Source: Patulibacter sp. SYSU D01012 (GTDB lineage: Bacteria; Actinomycetota; Thermoleophilia; Solirubrobacterales; Solirubrobacteraceae). From it: 64,000 nt of DNA. The stretch spans positions 1,976,352-2,040,351 of the forward strand of contig NZ_JAFMTB010000001.1 in assembly GCF_017916475.1 (NCBI RefSeq), read 5' to 3'. The notes beneath the pieces are model-generated. The model saw nothing but the letters and a program-made list of their open reading frames with translations, made no database searches and had not been told where the DNA came from. Of this stretch, positions 1 through 8,107 are shown one piece after another; within the stretch, counting starts at the first letter, position 1, and the number at the start of each line of letters is the position of its first letter. Both the position numbers and the translations under genes were made by a program.

Positions 1-1
1 G

Positions 2-907
2 GTCGCGGTGTGCGCGACCGGCGTCATCGGCGTGCCGCTGCCGATGGACGTCGTGCCGAACGGGATCGCGGCGGCGGGGGAGGAGCTGCGCGCCGACGGC
101 GACGACGACTTCCGCCGCGGCATCGAGACGACCGACCTCTTCCCGAAGACCGCCAGCCTGACCGTGCGCCTGGACGGCGGCGACGTGACGCTGCACGCCG
201 TCTGCAAGGGCGCGGGCATGATCCAGCCGAGCTTCGCCACGATGCTCTGCTTCGTGACCACCGACGCGCGCCTGCAGGCCGAGACCGCCGACCTGCTGCT
301 CGGCGTGTGCGTCAAGCGCTCCTTCGACCGGATCTCGGTCGACGGGCAGCTCTCGACGTCGGACACGGCGGTGCTGATCGCGTCCGGCGCCAGCGGGGTG
401 GAGGTCGCCCCCGGCAGCCCGGACGAGCAGCGCCTGGGCCTGGCGCTCGACGCGCTGCTGCGGCAGCTGGCCGTGCTCATCGCGAAGGACGGCGAGGGGG
501 CGCGCCGCGTCGGCCGCGTCGTGGTGCGCGGCCCCGACGGGCCGGCGTGCGAGCGCGTCGCCCGCCAGGTCGCCAACTCGCCGCTCGTCAAGACGGCGCT
601 CTACGGCGGCGACCCGAACTGGGGCCGCATCGTCCAGGCCGTCGGCGCCGTCATCCCCGGTCCCGCGTTCACGCCGGTCGGCGTGCGCATCGAGGGGATC
701 GAGGTGTGCCGGGACGGCCAGGAGGCGATCTTCGACCGCGACGCCCTCGCCGTCCTCGTGTCGGGCCCCGAGGTGGAGTACGAGATCACCGTCGGCCGCG
801 CCGAGCAGGACGCCGCGGCGCCGCAGGCGTTCGCCAACGAGACCGAGGTGTTCTTCAGCGACCTCGGCCACGAGTACGTGACCCTCAACGCGGAGTACAC
901 GACGTGA
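2..907 (+). CDS. argJ: Glutamate N-acetyltransferase / amino-acid N-acetyltransferase ArgJ (5'-truncated by window edge)
   Basis: ArgJ moves the acetyl group from N-acetylornithine to glutamate, closing the acetyl cycle of arginine synthesis; some members also use acetyl-CoA. The frame is open from base 2, so the N-terminal part lies outside the window. The visible protein starts in the CATGVIGVPLPMD segment typical of the family. The self-cleavage site is the Ala-Thr of the SFATML segment (Thr codon at 239-241); that Thr becomes the N-terminal nucleophile of the beta chain. The C-terminus is intact and ends at TGA 905-907. The stop overlaps the GTG start of argB (GTGA), so the two are translationally coupled. 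Whether the enzyme is mono- or bifunctional cannot be read here. Confidence 0.95.
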   Translation, partial: VAVCATGVIGVPLPMDVVPNGIAAAGEELRADGDDDFRRGIETTDLFPKTASLTVRLDGGDVTLHAVCKGAGMIQPSFATMLCFVTTDARLQAETADLLLGVCVKRSFDRISVDGQLSTSDTAVLIASGASGVEVAPGSPDEQRLGLALDALLRQLAVLIAKDGEGARRVGRVVVRGPDGPACERVARQVANSPLVKTALYGGDPNWGRIVQAVGAVIPGPAFTPVGVRIEGIEVCRDGQEAIFDRDALAVLVSGPEVEYEITVGRAEQDAAAPQAFANETEVFFSDLGHEYVTLNAEYTT

Positions 908-1782
908 AGTCCGTCGAGAGCCGGGGCAACGGCGTGCGCGACGTCGGCACGCTCCTCGAGGCGCTCCCCTACATCCGGCAGTTCCGCGAGCGCACCGTCG
1001 TCATCAAGTACGGCGGCGCCGCGATGACCGACCCCGCGCTGCGCGAGGACTTCGCCCGCGACATCGCGTTGCTCAAGTACGTCGGCGTCAACGTCGTCGT
1101 CGTGCACGGCGGCGGCCCCGCGATCACCGAGCTGTCGGCCCGCCTGGGCCTGCCGGTCGAGTTCCGCGGCGGCCTGCGCGTCTCCGACGCCGACACCGTC
1201 GAGGTCGCCAAGATGGTGCTCGTCGGCAAGGTGAACAAGGACATCGTCGTCCGCATCAGCCGCCACGGCCAGGCGGCCGTCGGCCTGTCCGGCGACGACG
1301 GCAACCTCTTCCGCGTCGAGACGACCACCGGCCCGCAGGGCGAGGACGTCGGCTACGTCGGCCGCGTGACGAAGGTCGACACGACGGTCATCGACCACGT
1401 CGCCGAGGAGTTCGTCCCCGTCGTCGCGTCCGTCGCGTCCGACGAGCAAGGCCGCTCGCACAACGTCAACGCCGACGAGGCCGCCGCGGCGCTCGCCCGC
1501 GCGCTCGGGGCCACCCGGCTGATCTTCCTGACGGACGTGGCGGGCTGGCTCCGCGACGCGTCCGACCCGGACAGCCTGATCGTGCAGGCCGCCACCGACG
1601 AGGTCGAGGAGGCGCTCGAGGGCATCTCCGGCGGCATGCGCCCCAAGCTGCAGGCCTGCGTCGACGCGGTGCACTCCGGCGTCGGCGCCGCCAGCATCGT
1701 CGACGGCCGCAAGCCCCACTCCGTGCTGCTCGAGCTGTTCACGGACGACGGCTGCGGCACCCAGATCCGACCCGCCCGGTGA
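904..1782 (+). CDS. argB: Acetylglutamate kinase ArgB
   Basis: Phosphorylates N-acetylglutamate, the second committed step of arginine synthesis. The 292-residue protein shows the amino-acid kinase fold signatures: VIKYGGAAM (Lys for phosphate binding), VVVHGGGPAI, VGLSGDDGNL, and near the C-terminus GISGGMRPKL. The N-terminal helix ending in LLEALPYIRQF resembles the extension of arginine-sensitive hexameric kinases, so feedback inhibition by arginine is likely (inference). I chose GTG 904 because it overlaps the argJ stop by four bases and gives the expected length; the frame is also open further upstream inside argJ, but that is a shadow. Followed after four bases by argD. Confidence 0.95.
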   Translation: MKSVESRGNGVRDVGTLLEALPYIRQFRERTVVIKYGGAAMTDPALREDFARDIALLKYVGVNVVVVHGGGPAITELSARLGLPVEFRGGLRVSDADTVEVAKMVLVGKVNKDIVVRISRHGQAAVGLSGDDGNLFRVETTTGPQGEDVGYVGRVTKVDTTVIDHVAEEFVPVVASVASDEQGRSHNVNADEAAAALARALGATRLIFLTDVAGWLRDASDPDSLIVQAATDEVEEALEGISGGMRPKLQACVDAVHSGVGAASIVDGRKPHSVLLELFTDDGCGTQIRPAR

Positions 1783-1786
1783 CCGC

Positions 1787-2980
1787 ATGCCCGACCCCCT
1801 GAGCCTGGAGGCCCTCGAGCAGATCGAGGCCCAGCACCTGCTGCGCAACTACGCCCGCCTGCCCGTGGCCGTCGCCTCGGGCGCCGACGTCTGGCTGCAC
1901 ACCGTCGACGGCCGCCGCATCCTCGACCTGCTCTGCGGTCTGGGCGTCACGTCGCTCGGCCACGGGCACCCGAACGTCACGATGGCGATCACCGAGCAGG
2001 CCGGCACGCTCCTGCACGCCAGCAACCTGGTGCACCTGGAGGGCCCGGTGCGCCTCGCGCAGCGCCTGGCGGAGAGCTCGCTCGGCGGCGGCGTGCTGTT
2101 CCAGAACTCCGGCGCCGAGGCGAACGAGGCCGCGATCAAGCTCGCCCGTCGGCACAAGCGCGGCGGCGAGATCGTCTCGCTCTTCCGCGGCTTCCACGGC
2201 CGCACGATGGGCGCGCTGTCGGCGACGCCGCAGGAGAGCAAGCAGGAGCCGTTCGCGCCGCTCGTCCCCGGCTTCCGCGCCGTGCCGCCGACCCCCGAGG
2301 CCGTGCACGCCGCGGTCGGCGACGGCACGGCCGCCGTGCTGCTCGAGACGATCCAGGGGGAGAGCGGCGTGCTGCCGATCGACCCGGACACGCTGCGCGC
2401 CGCCCGCGAGGCCTGCGACGCCCACGGCGCCCTGCTGATCGTCGACGAGGTGCAGTCCGGGATGGGCCGCACGGGCGACATGTGGAGCTACGAGGCGACC
2501 GGCGTCGTGCCCGACGTCATCACCGTGGCGAAGGCGCTCGCGAACGGCCTGCCGGTCGGCGCGCTCGTCACCGGCCCGCACCTGCTCGACGTCCTGCAGC
2601 CGGGCGATCACGGGTCGACGTTCGCCGGCAACCCGCTCGTCGCCGCGGCGGCCCACGCGGTGCTCGACGTCATGCAGGCGCCCGGGTTCCTGGAGCGCGT
2701 CCGCGTGGCCGGCGACCGCTTCCGCGCGGCGCTCGAGGCCGTGCCGGGGATCGCGTCGGTCCGCGGCCGCGGGCTGATGCTCGCCGCCGAGCTGGACGCG
2801 GACGCCGTCGGCCGGCACGGCTCGGCCGGCGACCTCGCCCTGCGCCTGGTCACCGAGCACGACGTGTGGGTCAACGCGCCCGCGCCGACCACGCTCCGCC
2901 TGCTGCCGCCGCTGACGATCGGCGACGCCGAGATCGACGAGGGCGTGGCGCGGATCGCGGCGGGGATCGCCGCCCGGTAG
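1787..2980 (+). CDS. argD: Acetylornithine aminotransferase ArgD
   Basis: PLP-dependent class III aminotransferase converting N-acetylglutamate semialdehyde to N-acetylornithine. It has 397 residues, normal for the family. Seen: NSGAEANEAAIKLAR (phosphate-binding segment), FHGRTMGALS, LLIVDEVQSGMGRTG with the Asp that contacts the PLP ring nitrogen, and TVAKALANGLPVGA with the Schiff-base Lys at about residue 249. The ATG start lies four bases after the argB stop, so argJ-argB-argD form one operon. No argF or argR follows; argG is 6.6 kb away. Some ArgD enzymes also act as succinyldiaminopimelate aminotransferase, which cannot be excluded. Confidence 0.94.
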   Translation: MPDPLSLEALEQIEAQHLLRNYARLPVAVASGADVWLHTVDGRRILDLLCGLGVTSLGHGHPNVTMAITEQAGTLLHASNLVHLEGPVRLAQRLAESSLGGGVLFQNSGAEANEAAIKLARRHKRGGEIVSLFRGFHGRTMGALSATPQESKQEPFAPLVPGFRAVPPTPEAVHAAVGDGTAAVLLETIQGESGVLPIDPDTLRAAREACDAHGALLIVDEVQSGMGRTGDMWSYEATGVVPDVITVAKALANGLPVGALVTGPHLLDVLQPGDHGSTFAGNPLVAAAAHAVLDVMQAPGFLERVRVAGDRFRAALEAVPGIASVRGRGLMLAAELDADAVGRHGSAGDLALRLVTEHDVWVNAPAPTTLRLLPPLTIGDAEIDEGVARIAAGIAAR

Positions 2981-3032
2981 GGACCGCCGGCCGCGCCCGG
3001 CGACGGGCGGCGGCCGCGGCGGGGTCCGCGGG

Positions 3033-3054
3033 CGGGCCGGCCGGGGCCGGCCCG
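3033..3054. terminator. GC-only hairpin after argD
   Basis: Ten-base perfect inverted repeat (CGGGCCGGCC / GGCCGGCCCG) separated by GG, 50 bases after the argD stop. No U-tract follows, so it is not a canonical intrinsic terminator. Its position between argD and the next promoter suggests transcript termination or 3'-end protection. Confidence 0.45.
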
Positions 3055-3157
3055 GGCAGGGCCCGGACTCGGGCGTCGCCACGTCGGAACGGGCCGCGCG
3101 GCCCGGGCGCGCCCGCCGCGCCACGAGCGACGGCAGCCCTCGCGCGCGGCACCCAAG

Positions 3158-3185
3158 GTGCACTCTGATGCGCGCTCAGTGCACT
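3158..3185 (+). promoter_or_regulatory. Paired GTGCAC operators over the XRE-cupin promoter
   Basis: Two copies of the palindrome GTGCAC, each followed by T, lie at 3158-3164 and 3179-3185, 21 bases apart (two helical turns, so on the same DNA face). The second abuts the -10-like hexamer TATGCT at 3185-3190. This layout suits autoregulation by the HTH protein encoded just downstream; binding is inferred. Confidence 0.5.
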
Positions 3186-3190
3186 ATGCT
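3185..3190 (+). promoter_or_regulatory. -10-like element TATGCT, leaderless start of XRE-cupin gene
   Basis: TATGCT ends six bases before ATG 3197, which puts the expected transcription start at or next to the start codon. No Shine-Dalgarno sequence is present. Confidence 0.5.
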
Positions 3191-3196
3191 GCCCAC

Positions 3197-3823
3197 ATGG
3201 ACGACGAGACGGCGGTCCTCGCGACGGCGATCGGGCGACGGGTGCGCGACGAGCGCCTGGCCCGCGACTGGACGCTGGACGGCCTCGCGCGCGCCGCGGG
3301 CCTGAGCCGCCGCGTCGTCGTGAACGTCGAGCAGGGCGCGAGCAACCCCAGCATCGGCACCCTCCTGAAGCTGGCCGACGCGCTCGGGGTCGGGCTGCCG
3401 ACGCTCGTCGAGTCCCCGGGCGGCCCGCCGTCGCGCGTCACGCGCCGCGGCGAGGGAGCGGTCCTCTGGCGCTCGGACGCCGGCGGGCGCGGCGTGCTCG
3501 TCGCGGGCACCCAGCCGCCGGACGTCCTCGAGCTCTGGGACTGGACGCTGTGCCCGGGCGACCGGCACGAGAGCAGCGCGCACGCCGCGGGCACGCTCGA
3601 GGTCCTGCAGGTGCACGAGGGCGCCCTGCGGATCGAGCTGGGCGATGAGGTCACGCTCCTCGAGCCGGGGGACGCGATGGCGTTCGCGGTCGACGTGCCG
3701 CACGCGTACGCGCAGGCGGGGAGCGGGCCGGTGCGGTTCTCGCTCGCCGTCTTCGACCCGGGCGTGGGGCCGAACGGCAGGCGGGCCCGGCGCCCGCTGG
3801 AGCCGGGGGGAGGCACGCCATGA
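3197..3823 (+). CDS. XRE-family transcriptional regulator with C-terminal cupin domain
   Basis: 208 residues. An N-terminal Cro/C1-type helix-turn-helix (about residues 9-66; core LDGLARAAGLSRRVVVNVEQG) is joined to a small cupin domain (about 95-190; HEGALRIELGDE and LLEPGDAMAFAVDVPHAY). This is the architecture of regulators that sense a small ligand in the cupin barrel and often control an adjacent transporter. The ATG at 3197 was preferred over an in-frame GTG at 3158 because it fits the domain start and lies six bases after TATGCT. The stop overlaps the ATG of the next gene (ATGA), so it is co-transcribed with an EamA exporter. A role in amino-acid or metabolite efflux control is inferred from that pairing. 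Confidence 0.85.
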   Translation: MDDETAVLATAIGRRVRDERLARDWTLDGLARAAGLSRRVVVNVEQGASNPSIGTLLKLADALGVGLPTLVESPGGPPSRVTRRGEGAVLWRSDAGGRGVLVAGTQPPDVLELWDWTLCPGDRHESSAHAAGTLEVLQVHEGALRIELGDEVTLLEPGDAMAFAVDVPHAYAQAGSGPVRFSLAVFDPGVGPNGRRARRPLEPGGGTP

Positions 3824-4722
3824 TCGCGGCTCCGGTCGGCCGCCCGGGGACGGCCGTGCCGCCGTGGGCGCTGGCGGCGACCGCGATGCTCGCCGTGCAG
3901 CTGAGCTCCGCGCTGTCCGTCGGCGTCATCGAGGACGTGGGGGCGGCCGGCACCGCGTGGCTGCGCCTGACGTTCGGCGCGCTCGTGCTCGTCGTGCTCG
4001 TTCGTCCGCCGCTGCGGGCGGTGCGCCGGGCCGACGTGCCGGCGGTCCTCGCGCTCGGGGTGACGACGGGCCTGGTGACCGTCCTGTTCCTGGGCGCGAT
4101 CGCGCGCATCCCGCTCGGGACCGCCGTCGCGATCGAGTTCCTGGGGCCGCTCACGCTGGCCGCGGCCCGCGGCGGCAGCGCCCGGGCGCTCGTCTGGCCC
4201 GTGCTCGCCCTCGCCGGCGTGCTGCTGCTGACGGCGCCGTGGCACGGCGCGGTCGACGCGACGGGCGTCGGCATGGCGGTGCTCGCGGCGGTCGGCTGGG
4301 CCGTCTACATCGCGCTGACGCAGCACCTGGGCGACCGCTTCGTCGGACTGGGCGCGCTCGCCCTGACGGTGCCGGTCGCCGCCGCGACGGCGGCCGTCGT
4401 GGGCGTCCCGCAGGCGGCCGGGCACCTGTCCGTCGCCGCGGTGGCCGTGACGGCCGGCTTGGCCCTCGTGCACCCCGTCCTGTCGTACGCGCTCGAGCTG
4501 CTCGCGCTGCGCCGCATGACGGCCAGCGCGTTCGGCACCCTGATGGCGCTCGAGCCGGGGTTCGGCGTCGTCCTCGGCGTGCTCGTCCTGCACCAGGACC
4601 CGCGGCCGTCGCAGGTCGTCGGGATCGCGTTGGTGGTGCTCGCCGGCGGCGCGGCCCAGCGCGGCGGGCGGCGCGAGCACGCCCCGCCCCTCGGGGACGC
4701 CGAGGCGGCCCGTCCGGCGTAG
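3820..4722 (+). CDS. EamA/DMT-family transporter (RhtA-like exporter)
   Basis: 300-residue integral membrane protein with about ten hydrophobic helices in two EamA repeats; the second ends in the FGTLMALEPGFGVVLGVLVLHQDP segment typical of RhtA-like members. RhtA-type proteins export threonine and homoserine, but substrates of this group are broad, so the substrate here is not assigned. Translationally coupled to the XRE-cupin regulator (ATGA overlap), making a regulator-exporter pair. The C-terminal tail is short and polar. It converges on the minus-strand HEPN-like gene, with a GC hairpin between them. Confidence 0.85.
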   Translation: MIAAPVGRPGTAVPPWALAATAMLAVQLSSALSVGVIEDVGAAGTAWLRLTFGALVLVVLVRPPLRAVRRADVPAVLALGVTTGLVTVLFLGAIARIPLGTAVAIEFLGPLTLAAARGGSARALVWPVLALAGVLLLTAPWHGAVDATGVGMAVLAAVGWAVYIALTQHLGDRFVGLGALALTVPVAAATAAVVGVPQAAGHLSVAAVAVTAGLALVHPVLSYALELLALRRMTASAFGTLMALEPGFGVVLGVLVLHQDPRPSQVVGIALVVLAGGAAQRGGRREHAPPLGDAEAARPA

Positions 4723-4726
4723 GGGC

Positions 4727-4757
4727 GGCCCGGCCCCGGGCCAGCCGGGGCCGGCCC
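4727..4757. terminator. Bidirectional GC-rich hairpin between convergent genes
   Basis: Arms 4727-4739 and 4745-4757 match at 12 of 13 positions around a five-base loop. It sits between the ends of the eamA gene (plus) and the HEPN-like gene (minus) and could stop transcription from both sides. There is no U-tract. Confidence 0.45.
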
Positions 4758-4766
4758 GGACGGCGG

Positions 4767-5411
4767 TCAGCCCGACGTGACCGGCGGCAGGTGCCCGATC
4801 CGCCGGGTGACCGCCGCCGCCGTCGCGTCGACGATCCCGTCGAGCAGGTCGAGCACCGGCGCCACCACGTCACCGCCGAACGCCGTGCGCGCCAGGTGCA
4901 CGGCCTCGCCGCGGCGGCGGATCGCCTCGTCCAGCACGTCCGCGCCGGGGTGGCCGTCCAGGCTCGGCCACGACGGCGAGATCGGGCCCATGCCCGCCAC
5001 CTGCTCCGCCAGCCGGTCGACGCCGGCCGCGCTCGGGGTGTTCCAGTGCCGGAAGCGGTAGTCGAGCGACGTGCCCAGGTGCCGGATCGCCGCCCGGTGC
5101 CAGCCGCCGCCCAGGCGCCGCAGCACGTGCTCCCACGGCTCGCCCGGCTCGCCGACGACCTCGACGATCGTGTCCCGGATCGCGCGCGGCAGGTCGGAGG
5201 GCCGGCGGGCCGCGCCGACGACGGCGACCGCCGCGCCGCGGAACAGCTCCTCCGCGCACGCCTCCCACGCCCCGAGCGCGAAGACGAGCGCGGCGGCGGG
5301 CACGAGCGCGGCGCGGGCGTCGTCGGGATCCTCCAGCTCGAGGAGCGCCCGCGGCGCGGTCATCAGCTCGGCGTAGCGGGCGCGCGCCTGCTGGACGGGG
5401 ATCGGCTCCAC
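4767..5411 (-). CDS. HEPN-like domain protein (unknown function)
   Basis: 214-residue, all-helical soluble protein. Residues R167 and H172 (segment RRGEAVHLAR) form an R-x4-H motif, the catalytic signature of HEPN nucleases; the HW, W and Y pattern before it (RHWNTPSAAGVDRLAEQV) resembles the RiboL-PSP-HEPN family. HEPN proteins are often toxins or defence RNases, but no antitoxin nucleotidyltransferase lies next to it, so this copy stands alone. GTG 5411 was chosen because TAGCGT lies seven bases upstream on the minus strand, matching the leaderless pattern seen throughout the window. Function is not proven; a catalytically inert scaffold role is possible. Confidence 0.65.
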   Translation of the reverse strand: MEPIPVQQARARYAELMTAPRALLELEDPDDARAALVPAAALVFALGAWEACAEELFRGAAVAVVGAARRPSDLPRAIRDTIVEVVGEPGEPWEHVLRRLGGGWHRAAIRHLGTSLDYRFRHWNTPSAAGVDRLAEQVAGMGPISPSWPSLDGHPGADVLDEAIRRRGEAVHLARTAFGGDVVAPVLDLLDGIVDATAAAVTRRIGHLPPVTSG

Positions 5412-5418
5412 CGCGCGG

Positions 5419-5424
5419 ACGCTA
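5419..5424 (-). promoter_or_regulatory. -10-like element TAGCGT, leaderless start of HEPN-like gene
   Basis: On the minus strand TAGCGT ends seven bases before GTG 5411. It supports that start over longer in-frame alternatives. Confidence 0.45.
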
Positions 5425-5537
5425 CCGCGGGCGGCCGACCGGACGGACGTGGAGGCCGCTTGCGGGGGCCTCGGACCGCTGGTAGGAAGGGCGCGGTCCC
5501 CCGTCCAGAATTCCCGTACCCGTCCCGAGAGGACCCC

Positions 5538-6155
5538 GTGCTCCCACCCGGCACCGTCGCGTTCGTCAGCGAGCGCCGCGAGCGGCACAGCCGCCTGACC
5601 GCCTTCTTCCGCTGGCTCCTCGTGATCCCGCACCTCGTCTACGTCGCCGTCTACGGCTTCGTCGCGTTCTTCGGCGGCATCGTCGCGTGGCTGGCCCTCG
5701 TGGTCACCGGTCGCTACCCGGAGGGTCTCTACCGCTTCATGGCCGGCTACGCGCGCGTCGCGTCCCGCGTCAACGCCTACGCGTACCTGCTCGACGACCG
5801 GTTCCCGCCGTTCGCGGCCGACGACGCGTCCTCGTACCCGTCCGAGCTGCGGATCGGCCCGCCGAAGACCTCGTACTCCCGCCTGCTCGCGTTCTTCCGC
5901 TGGGCGCTGCTGATCCCCGTGTGGCTCATCACCTACGTCCTCAGCGTGCTGGTCGGGATCCTCGCCTTCGTGGGCTGGGTGGTCGTCATCGTGCTCGGCC
6001 GGATGCCGGAGGGCCTGCACAACGCGATCGCGTTCTGCGTCTCGTACCTGGCTCGCGGGGTGGCGTACGGCTGCCTGCTGACGGAGGACTTCCCCGGCTT
6101 CGACGGCTCGGTCGAGGCCGCCGAGGCGCGCGCCGCCGCGCGGCACGACCGCTGA
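5538..6155 (+). CDS. DUF4389 membrane protein
   Basis: 205 residues with two clearly duplicated halves: LTAFFRWLLVIPHLVY near residue 16 and LLAFFRWALLIPVWLI near residue 117, each followed by a hydrophobic hairpin and a short G-R-x-PEG motif (TGRYPEGLYRFM and LGRMPEGLHNAI). This internal duplication with FFRW..LIP is characteristic of DUF4389. Four transmembrane segments are apparent. Function of the family is unknown. GTG 5538 follows a good ribosome-binding sequence (GAGAGGA) at a proper distance; an open frame extends far upstream but carries no domain. It stands alone, divergent from the HEPN-like gene. Confidence 0.8.
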   Translation: MLPPGTVAFVSERRERHSRLTAFFRWLLVIPHLVYVAVYGFVAFFGGIVAWLALVVTGRYPEGLYRFMAGYARVASRVNAYAYLLDDRFPPFAADDASSYPSELRIGPPKTSYSRLLAFFRWALLIPVWLITYVLSVLVGILAFVGWVVVIVLGRMPEGLHNAIAFCVSYLARGVAYGCLLTEDFPGFDGSVEAAEARAAARHDR

Positions 6156-6240
6156 CCGCGCCCGCCGCGGGCGACGGACCGTCGGAGGGACCGCCCCCGG
6201 CGTCGACGGTCCGTCCGACGCGCGCGCCCCGCCCAGCGTC

Positions 6241-6246
6241 GACAAT
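6241..6246 (+). promoter_or_regulatory. -10-like element GACAAT, leaderless start of nitrilase gene
   Basis: GACAAT ends six bases before GTG 6253. The intervening GGGAGC could serve weakly as a ribosome-binding sequence, but it would lie within six bases of the start. Confidence 0.4.
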
Positions 6247-6252
6247 GGGAGC

Positions 6253-7077
6253 GTGACGACGGACGCGCGGCAGGCCCCCGACGACGGCGCGGTGCGGGTG
6301 GCCGCCCTGCAGACGGCCGGCACGCCGGGCGACGTGCACGCCAACCTGGCCGAGCTCGACCGCGCGGCGGCGGACGCCGTCGCGCGCGGCGCCTCGCTGC
6401 TCATCACGCCCGAGATGTTCCTGACCGGGTACGAGATCGGCCCCGCCGCCGCCGACCTGGCCCGGCAGGACCTCGACGGGCCCACGGGCGCGATCGCCGC
6501 CCGGCACGGCATCGACCTGGTCGTCGGCCTGCCCGAGGCCGACGGGGACCGGCTCTACAACACCGCGAGCGTCTTCGCCGCGGACGGCGCGCTGACGGCC
6601 CGCTACCGCAAGACGCACCTGTTCGGCGACCTGGACCGGGCGGTCTTCACCGCGGGGGACGAGCTCGTCACGACCTTCGAGCACCGCGGCCTGAAGGTCG
6701 CGCTGCTCGTCTGCTACGACGTCGAGTTCCCGGAGACCGTACGCGCGGCCGCCCTGGCCGGCGCGCACCTCGTCGCCGTCCCGACCGCCCAGATGGAGCC
6801 GTTCTCGTTCGTCGCGGACGTCCTGATCCGGACACGGGCGTGGGAGAACCAGGTCTACGTCGCCTACGTCAACCACGACGGCGACGAGGGCGGCGAGCTG
6901 CGGTACGTCGGCGGCAGCAGCCTCGTGGCGCCGGACGGCGCCGTGCTCGACCGGGCGGCGCACGGCACGGCGCTGCTCGTCGCGGACCTGCGGCGCGACG
7001 TGGTCGAGGCCGGCCAGCGCGCCAACCCCTACCTGCTCGACCGCCGCCCGCCGCACGCCCCGGTCGCCGCGGGCTGA
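6253..7077 (+). CDS. Nitrilase-superfamily carbon-nitrogen hydrolase
   Basis: 274-residue cytosolic amidase-type enzyme. The catalytic Glu-Lys-Cys triad is visible as E54 (ITPEMFLTGY), K120 (RYRKTHLFGD) and C154 (LVCYDVEFPE). The TGYE, TAQMEPF and NQVYVAYVNHDG segments place it among aliphatic amidase, N-carbamoyl-amino-acid and deaminated-glutathione amidase-like branches rather than true nitrilases. No neighbour indicates the substrate: it is monocistronic and convergent with the esterase gene on the minus strand. The start is GTG 6253, placed by the domain start and the GACAAT element upstream. Confidence 0.85.
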   Translation: MTTDARQAPDDGAVRVAALQTAGTPGDVHANLAELDRAAADAVARGASLLITPEMFLTGYEIGPAAADLARQDLDGPTGAIAARHGIDLVVGLPEADGDRLYNTASVFAADGALTARYRKTHLFGDLDRAVFTAGDELVTTFEHRGLKVALLVCYDVEFPETVRAAALAGAHLVAVPTAQMEPFSFVADVLIRTRAWENQVYVAYVNHDGDEGGELRYVGGSSLVAPDGAVLDRAAHGTALLVADLRRDVVEAGQRANPYLLDRRPPHAPVAAG

Positions 7078-7148
7078 GCGGCGGCGCTCCGCGTCCTGCC
7101 CGCGGGGCCGCGGCGCACCCGCCGCCGACGAGCGCGGCCTGGCCGCCG

Positions 7149-8039
7149 TCAGCGCGCCGGGCGACAGGCGGCGAGCGCGTCCGCGTAGAAGCGCAGGTAC
7201 GTCGCCATGCCGCGCTCCCAGTAGCGCCCCTCGTGCCCGCCGGGGCCGCTGCGGACGGTCACCCGCTCGCCCGCGGCCCGCAGCGCGCGGACGAACGCGC
7301 GGTCGGCCGCGTCGAACGGGTCGTCGCGGCCCCGGTCCAGCCACAGCGGCACCCCGTACCGCGCCCGGCCCGCACGGACGAGGCCGATCGGGTCGTGCGC
7401 GGCGAAGTCCTCCGCGTCGTCGTAGGCGCCGGGGGCCGTCGCACCGGCCGAGGTCCACAGCGCGGGGGAGTGCCCGCCCACCGCGCAGAAGCCGCCGTCG
7501 GCCGCCAGCGCGTACGCGCCCGCCCCGCCCATCGAGATCCCGCCGACCGCCAGGCGCCGGCCGTCCAGCCCGTACCGGCGCACGGCCGCGGGGATCGCCT
7601 CGCGCCGCAGGTACGTGGCCCAGCGGCCGCTGCGGCGGTCGTGCCAGTACGACCCGCCGTCGTCGGCCGGGACGAGCACGACGGGCGCGCGGTCGCCCAG
7701 GCGCGCGACCGCGGCCCGCAGCGGCGCGCCCGCGACCCACGCGGGGTCCTGCGCCTTGCCGTGCAGCAGCACGAGCAGCGGCCGTCCGCGCACGTCGCCG
7801 GCGGGCCGCACGACCGTCTGGACGAGCTTGCGGTCGGCGGCGCGGCTGCGCAGCGCGTACCGGTCCACCGTCGTGCCGCGGACCGCGGACGCCGGCACGT
7901 GGACCGCGGGCAGCTCCGACGCGGTGCGGGCGCGGGCCACGAGCGCGACGGCCGTGACGAGCACGCACAGCACGGCGAGCAGGGCCAGCCCGCGACGGAC
8001 GCGGCGGGCGGCGGGGGACAACGCGGGCCGGTCCTCCAT
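7149..8039 (-). CDS. Membrane-anchored alpha/beta-hydrolase (esterase D / feruloyl-esterase-like)
   Basis: 296 residues. A basic N-terminus and one hydrophobic segment (about residues 18-35, LALLAVLCVLVTAVALVA) form an uncleaved anchor or signal, so the catalytic domain is extracytoplasmic. The hydrolase shows LLVLLHGK (oxyanion region), the nucleophile elbow GISMGG, a likely acid in RGRDDPFD and the catalytic His in GGHEGRYW. This pattern matches the esterase D/PHB depolymerase-like group acting on acyl or feruloyl esters; the substrate is not identifiable. GATGAT lies six bases before the ATG at 8039, consistent with leaderless transcription. It is divergent from the CNNM gene, with only 68 bases between starts. 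Confidence 0.82.
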   Translation of the reverse strand: MEDRPALSPAARRVRRGLALLAVLCVLVTAVALVARARTASELPAVHVPASAVRGTTVDRYALRSRAADRKLVQTVVRPAGDVRGRPLLVLLHGKAQDPAWVAGAPLRAAVARLGDRAPVVLVPADDGGSYWHDRRSGRWATYLRREAIPAAVRRYGLDGRRLAVGGISMGGAGAYALAADGGFCAVGGHSPALWTSAGATAPGAYDDAEDFAAHDPIGLVRAGRARYGVPLWLDRGRDDPFDAADRAFVRALRAAGERVTVRSGPGGHEGRYWERGMATYLRFYADALAACRPAR

Positions 8040-8045
8040 GCCGAC

Positions 8046-8051
8046 ATCATC
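8046..8051 (-). promoter_or_regulatory. -10-like element GATGAT for the esterase gene
   Basis: On the minus strand GATGAT ends six bases before ATG 8039. It is weaker than the other elements but in the same register. Confidence 0.35.
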
Positions 8052-8093
8052 GGCGATCCGGGGGCGGGGCGCGTGGGGCCGGGCGGGCGCGGG

Positions 8094-8099
8094 TAGCGT
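8094..8099 (+). promoter_or_regulatory. -10-like element TAGCGT upstream of the CNNM gene
   Basis: TAGCGT ends eight bases before ATG 8108. Together with the esterase element on the other strand it makes a compact divergent promoter region. Confidence 0.45.
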
Positions 8100-8107
8100 T
8101 CGGGGCG

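Noticed and set aside
1739..3163. Long minus-strand frames opposite argD
   Set aside because: No domain, no start signal, and argD on the other strand is unambiguous.
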